A stretch of DNA of 9,263 bases from 2-02-FULL-48-14 sp964356195 (lineage in GTDB: Bacteria > Patescibacteriota > Gracilibacteria > UBA1369 > 2-02-FULL-48-14): positions 1-9,263 of the forward strand of contig CAYHGP010000029.1 of the NCBI GenBank assembly GCA_964356195.1, read 5' to 3'. Of this stretch, positions 4,512-9,263 are shown one piece after another. A model generated the notes under the pieces. The model was not told where the DNA came from and made no database searches. It was given only the letters and a program-made list of their open reading frames with translations. Position 1 is the first letter of the stretch. Each line of letters opens with the position of its first letter. Position numbers and translations under genes: made by a program.

Positions 4512-6908
4512 TTAAAGTTGGCCTACAAGTTCCAGCATGTTCCACAGGGTGTAGGAGGAGGTGTTCTCGGAGGCGTAGGCCACGCAGTTCTCATAGGCCT
4601 CCCATAATTGCTCTGCTTCCTCGACACTCAAGAGTTCACGATCTTCTGCGTCACTCAGATCGAAAGGAGGAGTTAGGGTTCCGCCGTTTTGTTTTTTGTT
4701 TGCTACGTAGGTGGCTACCCAAGCGGATTCATCGGTAATGAAATCGTTGTCATGCACCTTTATGTTCATGAAATAGGGCCCTTCTCCACTTAAAGCGTCC
4801 AGTTCGCCGAAAATATCCTCGGCGCTTTCGTCCGTACGTTCAAAGAGCTTTATCTCCACATCCTCTGGTCGTACCGGTATGCCGTCCCTGGTCTCGCCCC
4901 AATTGTAATCACGGTCATTCTCCACAAGGAAACTCGCTCCATTCTCTGCGAAGTAACTCTTCACGAGAGGACCCGTGGTTCCACTGGTTGGAGTGGCTGC
5001 GGCCGGAGGAGCGTAGCCAAATACTTCTTGGAAGTAAGTGAAGCCGCCCGGTTGATCAGTCGTTTCTCCGGTCTCAGGATCAATGGCATGAGTGCCGTAG
5101 TCTTCAATCACTGCTTCTATTTCTGCATCACTCATCGAGTCAAAATCCATCCATTCGTAATCATTGTAATAGGGAACAGGGGGCCTGGCATGGTAGGAAA
5201 CGCTCACCACGGAGGAGCTTTTGAGCCGTTCAATCAGTTCAGGGGCTTCATCCAGGTAAGTTTGAAGGATGGTGTCGTCCAGGTAAATGTCTACGGGAAC
5301 ATTGTATTCTTCATGAATATCGATGACACGATTTAAGGTTTCGATGCTTTCCTCGGCAAAGATAAACTCTTGAGTGTTCAGTGTGAACAAAATGTTGCGT
5401 GTACTGAGGGCTTTTTGGGCGCCTTGCACGCTGGATTGCTCGCCGGTTTGAATTCGGTAAATGAGTTCAGCCATAGCTCCCCGGTTGAGTAATTCATCGG
5501 CATTCTGCCATTCTGCTAGAAGGAGGTCTTCGTTTCCCGCATAGTCCCAGTATTTTTGATACCATTCTCCGCTGGCGGAAGGGATACTATCGAAATAAGT
5601 TTCCAAGGTGATTTTAAGCGCTTCGGCGATGTTGATTGATTGATCGGGTTTAAAGCTACCATCCGAGTAGCCGCCCACAATGTTGTAGACTTTGGCGAAA
5701 CAAATATATTTGGCGTACCACTCTTCTCCATCCACATCGGAAAAGCAGGATTCACTTTTTTGGGCCTCTCCGGGATTGGCGGACTCAATCAGAATTTTTG
5801 TGAATTCAGCTCGATTGATGGAATTTGTGGAACGGTAGGTGCTGTCGCTGTAACCTTCTACAATGCCTTCTTCGTAAACATAAGTGATGGCGTCGTAGTA
5901 GTCGTCGCTCGAATCTACATCGGTGAAAGGTTCGGAGCCGGTGGATGTGGTGCTAGCGGTACTGTCGGTTATGTCTCCTTGTTCATAATTGTAGGTTACT
6001 GGAGTGGAATTGTACTCATCCTCCCAAATGTTCAGCGCCTCGGTGAGGGTGACCCACTCGATTGCACCACTGTTCGTATAACTTTGTCGGGCTTCGATTT
6101 CACTCTGGAATTCATCAATGAAGTCCTGATCTTGAGCATCTTCTTGATTCGTCATGATGGTGGCGGTGTACATTTTTCCGGACTCCAGTTCTCCATTTTC
6201 GCGTTTCTCTAAGAGGTCGTCCAGACCGTCCCAAGTGGAAGTGTAGGTTCCAATTACCGGTTTCGAGTCGGGGTCGTCTATGAAAAAGTTCTCGTTGTCT
6301 TGCGGACGCCAAATTCCTGAGGTCCACTGACCTTCATCATCGGTGTGGAGCCCGGTGGCTGCGCCCCACAGGGCGTCCGCTTCCCAGCTGGTGTTGTATT
6401 TCCATCCTTCGATGGGCACTTGAAAATCTTCCACACGAGACTCTGAGGAGGGCGAGGAAATAAACCCCCCTACGATATTAGATGGGGTGATGTCGAGTTG
6501 TTCCATGAGGTAGGTTACGTCAGCGATGCTGTAAGTGGATTCATGCGCATGGGGGTCCACGGCAAAACCCATATCTTCAACGAGCCAACGGAGGAGGTTT
6601 TTCCCATTGGTGTTGTCGAATTCATCCCAGTGTTCTTGCTCGGCTAATAGAAAGTTCCAGTCCGACTGGAAGTCGTATTTAACGCCTTCGCTGTGAAGCA
6701 TCTCTGAAAAAGCTACCGCTGCATCACGGAAAGACTCGTAAGTATCATAATCGCTGGTGAAGTCAGGATGAGTGCTGCCGTTAGGTTCCTCATTGTGGCT
6801 TACGATGGAGACGTAGATGGTCGGGAGGTCTTCGGTGGCTTTTGCGGGAGTGATCAAAGTCATTCCTAAAAAAGCCGCAAGTAATAAGAGGGAGGTATAA
6901 GATTTCAT
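4512..6908 (-). CDS. Secreted SLH protein with two polysaccharide-deacetylase-like regions
   Basis: This 798-residue exported protein begins with a signal peptide (residues 1-24, hydrophobic core SLLLLAAFLGMTL, cleavage likely after AKA). Residues about 29-295 resemble a divergent NodB/polysaccharide-deacetylase barrel. They open with the strand IYVSIVSHNEEP and contain YDFQSDWNFL (78-87) and VDPHAHES (117-124), whose H120 and H122 are candidate metal ligands. A Ser/Thr-rich linker (about 312-326) follows, then SLH repeats: FTDVDSSDDYYDA...NRAEFTKILIE (328-375), FSDVDGEEWYAKY...NIAEALKITLE (389-436) and a weaker third (about 447-486). Residues about 502-740 form another barrel-like region with ILFTLNTQEF, VPVDIYLDD (537-545) and VSVSYHARPP (568-577). 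SLH repeats normally sit at a protein end, so the central position is unusual. Classic NodB motifs (TFDD, HSxxH) are not clear in either half, so deacetylase activity is inference; a glycan hydrolase or binding role is possible. No Shine-Dalgarno precedes the ATG. The signal peptide implies export through the Sec pathway that the neighbouring SecDF assists. Confidence 0.72.
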   Translation of the reverse strand: MKSYTSLLLLAAFLGMTLITPAKATEDLPTIYVSIVSHNEEPNGSTHPDFTSDYDTYESFRDAAVAFSEMLHSEGVKYDFQSDWNFLLAEQEHWDEFDNTNGKNLLRWLVEDMGFAVDPHAHESTYSIADVTYLMEQLDITPSNIVGGFISSPSSESRVEDFQVPIEGWKYNTSWEADALWGAATGLHTDDEGQWTSGIWRPQDNENFFIDDPDSKPVIGTYTSTWDGLDDLLEKRENGELESGKMYTATIMTNQEDAQDQDFIDEFQSEIEARQSYTNSGAIEWVTLTEALNIWEDEYNSTPVTYNYEQGDITDSTASTTSTGSEPFTDVDSSDDYYDAITYVYEEGIVEGYSDSTYRSTNSINRAEFTKILIESANPGEAQKSESCFSDVDGEEWYAKYICFAKVYNIVGGYSDGSFKPDQSINIAEALKITLETYFDSIPSASGEWYQKYWDYAGNEDLLLAEWQNADELLNRGAMAELIYRIQTGEQSSVQGAQKALSTRNILFTLNTQEFIFAEESIETLNRVIDIHEEYNVPVDIYLDDTILQTYLDEAPELIERLKSSSVVSVSYHARPPVPYYNDYEWMDFDSMSDAEIEAVIEDYGTHAIDPETGETTDQPGGFTYFQEVFGYAPPAAATPTSGTTGPLVKSYFAENGASFLVENDRDYNWGETRDGIPVRPEDVEIKLFERTDESAEDIFGELDALSGEGPYFMNIKVHDNDFITDESAWVATYVANKKQNGGTLTPPFDLSDAEDRELLSVEEAEQLWEAYENCVAYASENTSSYTLWNMLELVGQL

Positions 6909-6960
6909 TGAGACAAAATTAAATAATGGCGGTACTTATAGGTAGACGAGGCTTTTAAGA

Positions 6961-6977
6961 AAATCTTACAAAGATTT
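6961..6977 (-). terminator. Weak hairpin at the end of the cupin gene, possible terminator
   Basis: The plus strand reads AAATCTT-aca-AAGATTT, a perfect 7-bp inverted repeat with a 3-nt loop overlapping the TAA stop of the cupin gene. In the transcript it is followed by UUCUU. The stem is almost all A-U, so it would be a poor terminator, but it is the only candidate between the operon and the next gene. Downstream, TATAAG (plus 6935-6940) might be a -10 for the SLH/deacetylase-like gene, but I find no convincing -35. Confidence 0.3.
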
Positions 6978-7377
6978 ATTCTTTTGCCAGACGAGCATCG
7001 GTTTCAAAATCATTTCCTTTTCCGCTGCGGCCGTAGTCGTCATCGAGTTTTACGACGTCGTCTAGATCATTGGTGGAAACTTCCAGGATTTCGGCGTCTT
7101 CCAAGGCTTCGGCGCGGTGAATCATGCCGGGGTAAACGTCGAGCTTGTCGCCGGGATTTAGGATGTGTTCTTCGAGTGCGTCTGGTTTTTCGCCCAGGTA
7201 AAACTTAACCTGACCCTTGAGGAGGTACTGGGTTTCTTTTTTCTTTTCGTGGTATTGCAGCGAGTAGCGGTGTCCTTTTTTTATATGGAGGATTTTGCCT
7301 ACGTATTCGGGCTGGTTGGCGAACCAGATTTCTTTGCCCCAAGGTTTGAGTATTTCTTTAAGCTCCGTTTGGTTCAT
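6976..7377 (-). CDS. Stand-alone cupin, phosphomannose isomerase-like (AlgA C-terminal type)
   Basis: This 133-residue protein is a single cupin barrel matching the isomerase part of type II phosphomannose isomerase/GDP-mannose pyrophosphorylase enzymes. KPWGKEIWFA (11-20) is the family's opening. Cupin motif 1 runs from G35 to G55 (GHRYSLQYHEKKKET...LLKG) with Q41, H43 and E48 as metal-site residues. Gln in place of the first His is also normal in AlgA. Motif 2 is GDKLDVYPGMIH (76-87), with H87. The expected role is interconversion of fructose-6-phosphate and mannose-6-phosphate in GDP-mannose synthesis. In AlgA/ManC this domain is fused to the guanylyltransferase; here it is separate but starts inside the end of that gene (20-bp overlap), so the two are probably coupled in translation. 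Small cupins of this type are sometimes only annotated as generic mannose-6-phosphate isomerase-like proteins, and activity as an isolated domain is not certain. Confidence 0.82.
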   Translation of the reverse strand: MNQTELKEILKPWGKEIWFANQPEYVGKILHIKKGHRYSLQYHEKKKETQYLLKGQVKFYLGEKPDALEEHILNPGDKLDVYPGMIHRAEALEDAEILEVSTNDLDDVVKLDDDYGRSGKGNDFETDARLAKE

Positions 7378-8407
7378 TGTGAAGTTTGTTGAGTAGGGTT
7401 TTGAGGTCGGAACTTTTTTCTTTGGGACAGATGAGAGTGAAGCCGTCGGCGCTCACCACCACCATGTTTTTCAGTCCAAACGCGGCGATTTTTTCCGGGC
7501 CTTCATTATAAAGGAGAGTGCCTTCGCAATCCACTGCCACCACGTCGCCTTTGGTGACGTTTGCATGGGGACTTTCAGCGAGTTCTTCGTGCAGAGAGGA
7601 GAAGGTTCCGATGTCGCTCCAGCCCAGGTCTGCCGGAATGATGCGCACTCGAGAAGGATCCACTTTTTCCATAATTCCATAATCGATGGAAATTTTGTCA
7701 CACTTTGGATAGCGTTCGGCGATGCTGCCGCCGTTTTGAATGGCCATAAGTTGCTCATAAGTTTTTGGCATATGTTTTTCAAATTCAGCCAGGATGGTGC
7801 TCACTTTCCACACGTAATAACCGGTGTTCCAAAGGTAGCTGTAAGAGGAAAGGAAGCGTTTGGCGGTTTCGTAATTGGGTTTTTCTTTGAATTCTTTAAA
7901 CTCATAGATCTCGACTCCGTCGCGTTCGCCGAGCATTCGGCCAATTTTAACGTAACCCAAATTTACATTCGGATACTTTGCTTTCACCTCGATGATGTTG
8001 AGCGTATTTTCCTCCTGAGCGAGTCGCTCTGCTGCATACAATTTTTGTTCAAACTCTTCACGATCTTGAACCAGGTGGTCGGCGTAAATAATCGCCATGA
8101 CGGCGTCCGGGTCTTTTTTCGCGATGAGTGTGGCGGCGAGACCGATGCTGGGACCGGTGTCTTGCATACTGGGTTCGAGGATCAGATTTTCCTCTGGCAG
8201 TTGGGGAAGCTGTTTGCGAACAAAATCTTCATATTGGGCGTTGGTACTAACGTAAATGTCTTCGGGTTTCACAAAAGAGATGCGATCAAAAGTTTCCTGA
8301 ATCATGCTGCGATCGGAAATCAGGTTTTGAAATTGCTTGGGTTTTTCAGGATGACTCATGGGCCAGAGCCTGGTTCCGGCTCCGCCGGCAAGAATCACGA
8401 TTTTCAT
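7358..8407 (-). CDS. manC: Mannose-1-phosphate guanylyltransferase
   Basis: The enzyme makes GDP-mannose from mannose-1-phosphate and GTP, the activated sugar for mannose-, fucose- or rhamnose-type surface glycans. The 349 residues match the single-domain guanylyltransferase length. The nucleotide-binding signature LAGGAGTRLWPMS (6-18) is followed by K24 in PKQF. YADH (108-111) carries the metal-binding Asp, D110. FKEKP (173-177), NTGYYVW (194-200), DYGIMEK (242-248) and LGWSDIGTF (261-269) are all family motifs and appear intact. The C-terminal isomerase domain of AlgA-type proteins is absent and is supplied by the overlapping cupin gene. The ATG overlaps the TGA stop of the prepilin peptidase by 4 bp (ATGA), and no Shine-Dalgarno is visible, so translation probably depends on the upstream gene. 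No phosphomannomutase (ManB) is seen in the window, so the pathway must be completed elsewhere. Confidence 0.94.
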   Translation of the reverse strand: MKIVILAGGAGTRLWPMSHPEKPKQFQNLISDRSMIQETFDRISFVKPEDIYVSTNAQYEDFVRKQLPQLPEENLILEPSMQDTGPSIGLAATLIAKKDPDAVMAIIYADHLVQDREEFEQKLYAAERLAQEENTLNIIEVKAKYPNVNLGYVKIGRMLGERDGVEIYEFKEFKEKPNYETAKRFLSSYSYLWNTGYYVWKVSTILAEFEKHMPKTYEQLMAIQNGGSIAERYPKCDKISIDYGIMEKVDPSRVRIIPADLGWSDIGTFSSLHEELAESPHANVTKGDVVAVDCEGTLLYNEGPEKIAAFGLKNMVVVSADGFTLICPKEKSSDLKTLLNKLHNEPNGA

Positions 8408-9156
8408 AGAAGTTGCAAATAAAGGTCTAGAAGGGTGTCGCCAAAGAAGAAGGCGAGCAGAGTTCCCAAGACAAGGAAAGGACCCAAAGGCACCGCCGTT
8501 TTAGGGGTGGCATTTTTTGTGGCCAAAAGAATCAGGCTTATGGCGCTGCCAATGACATAGCCGGAGAGCAATCCAATCAAGGTCATGGGCCAGCCCAAGA
8601 GGAGTCCCATGAAAGCACCGATGCGAAGGTCGCCGCTACCAATCCAGCGTCCACGCGAAAGCAAATATTGCAGTCCGAAGAAACTCACGGCGACGGCGGC
8701 TCCTATGAGGCTGCTTACGGCGTCTCCAATGGAAAAGCTCGCGATGAGTGCGAAGACAATGGCCGGGAGCATCACAGCATCGTGAATTTCTTTATAACGG
8801 AGGTCGTAGAAAAAAATGAAGATGAGAACAAGGAAGTGTGGGGCGAGCCAGAGAAATAGGGTTGGGTTTTGGACTTGGAAGTAGAGCAGGGCGAAACTGA
8901 GTCCGGTCACGAGTTCCGTGGCAGGGTACCAAAAAGAGATTTTTTCTTTGCACGCGGAACAGTGGCCGCGAAGCCATAAATAGCTGAATAGAGGGATGAG
9001 GTCACGGGCGCGGAGTTCTTTTTTGCAATGAGGGCAGTGCGAGCGGCCCATGAAAATCCCTTTCTCTTCGTCGTGCAGGCGCGGCATGAGCATACTCAAG
9101 AAACTTCCAAAAATGAGTCCGAAAAATCCTGCGAAAAGCGTGTAAAGGGAGGTCAT
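8404..9156 (-). CDS. pilD: Prepilin peptidase (type IV leader peptidase, A24 family)
   Basis: This inner-membrane aspartic protease cleaves the short leader of type IV prepilins and pseudopilins, and in many bacteria also N-methylates the new N-terminus. The 250 residues are a normal length. An N-terminal helix with GSFLSMLMPRL (17-27) corresponds to the conserved 'GSFLNVxIxRL'. The zinc-binding loop has C41-x2-C44 and C66-x2-C69. The catalytic aspartates are D118 in FYDLRYKEI (116-124) and D176 in the GSGD motif (173-176). Several hydrophobic helices follow, ending with PLGPFLVLG (223-231). All residues expected for activity are present, including the domain linked to methylation. Its ATG overlaps the stop of the upstream TPR-like gene (ATGA) and its own stop overlaps manC. 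Substrate pilins are not in the window. Linkage to GDP-mannose genes hints at pilin or surface glycosylation, which is inference. Locally the gene could equally serve DNA uptake or secretion pseudopili. Confidence 0.94.
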   Translation of the reverse strand: MTSLYTLFAGFFGLIFGSFLSMLMPRLHDEEKGIFMGRSHCPHCKKELRARDLIPLFSYLWLRGHCSACKEKISFWYPATELVTGLSFALLYFQVQNPTLFLWLAPHFLVLIFIFFYDLRYKEIHDAVMLPAIVFALIASFSIGDAVSSLIGAAVAVSFFGLQYLLSRGRWIGSGDLRIGAFMGLLLGWPMTLIGLLSGYVIGSAISLILLATKNATPKTAVPLGPFLVLGTLLAFFFGDTLLDLYLQLL

Positions 9157-9263
9157 GGAGTGGGACTCATTATTAAGGCATTATACTGCTCTGCGGCTTG
9201 CACACTGAGTTCATCGCCCGGCTTCGAAAGTTCGTAAGCTTTTTTAAATTCATTTTTTGCTTC
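9153..9263 (-). CDS. C-terminal end of a TPR-like protein (5' end outside window)
   Basis: Reading leftwards from the window edge, a frame stays open for 36 residues and ends in TGA at 9153-9155. The sequence EAKNEFKKAYELSKPG...QAAEQYNAL looks like the last helix pair of a tetratricopeptide-type repeat: amphipathic helices with the A-x-x-x-F-x-x-A-Y-E-L spacing. The stop overlaps the prepilin peptidase start by 4 bp (ATGA), so it is the upstream partner in the same operon. TPR proteins often accompany pilus and secretion genes as assembly factors, but the fragment is too short to assign a role. Confidence 0.6.
   Translation of the reverse strand, partial: EAKNEFKKAYELSKPGDELSVQAAEQYNALIMSPTP

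Noticed and set aside
5640..6212. Plus-strand open frame opposite the SLH/deacetylase-like gene (190 residues)
   Set aside because: It is Gly/Val/Phe-rich and complementary to acidic Asp/Ser/Glu-rich coding sequence on the real strand, as expected for an antisense shadow.
7565..8422. Long plus-strand open frame opposite manC (285 residues)
   Set aside because: It covers the well-supported guanylyltransferase on the minus strand, and its translation shows no coherent family motif.
8404..9263. Possible recoding of TGA as glycine (Gracilibacteria-type code)
   Set aside because: TGA stops coincide with overlapping starts (8404-8407, 9153-9156) and with normal protein ends, and no in-frame TGA interrupts a conserved domain, so TGA is a normal stop.

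Overview
This looks like a bacterial chromosome segment, almost wholly coded on the minus strand. It carries a tRNA with an encoded CCA tail, sigma70-type promoters, a Sec translocation gene, a prepilin peptidase and S-layer homology (SLH) proteins. TGA is used as an ordinary stop (prepilin peptidase, AbiGi-like gene, TPR-like fragment), which argues against the TGA=Gly code of Gracilibacteria/SR1. None of the six complete genes has a recognisable Shine-Dalgarno sequence before its start. A fused SecDF with an inserted parvulin domain, together with SLH-linked NodB-like proteins, suggests an uncultured lineage. I lean towards Patescibacteria/CPR (Peregrinibacteria-like), but that is low-confidence inference.

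Left edge (1-1210): the 3' end of a plus-strand SLH-domain protein converges on a minus-strand gene that resembles the AbiGi family of abortive-infection proteins. The second gene lies immediately downstream of a tRNA-Arg(UCG) gene, a typical position for acquired defence genes. A perfect 12-bp inverted repeat made largely of A/T homopolymers lies inside the AbiGi-like gene.

Middle (1211-6908): a tRNA promoter, then a clear intrinsic terminator closing a 1019-residue SecDF. Its SecD half carries a complete parvulin (PpiC-type prolyl isomerase) domain and a degenerate parvulin-like stretch at the usual place of the periplasmic head. It also appears to have two extra membrane helices. Its own promoter (TTGTCT-16-TATAAT) lies upstream. 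Next comes a secreted 798-residue protein with SLH repeats in the middle and a polysaccharide-deacetylase-like (NodB-fold) region on each side.

Right (6976-9263): a tightly overlapping operon read leftwards. It runs from the tail of a TPR-like protein to a prepilin peptidase, then a mannose-1-phosphate guanylyltransferase, then a stand-alone cupin. The cupin corresponds to the phosphomannose isomerase part of AlgA-type bifunctional enzymes. Overlaps of 4, 4 and 20 bp suggest translational coupling.

Taken together, most of the window concerns the cell envelope: protein export and folding (SecDF-parvulin), maturation of type IV pilin-like proteins, GDP-mannose supply for surface glycans, and SLH-anchored surface enzymes. 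The AbiGi-like gene is the outlier.
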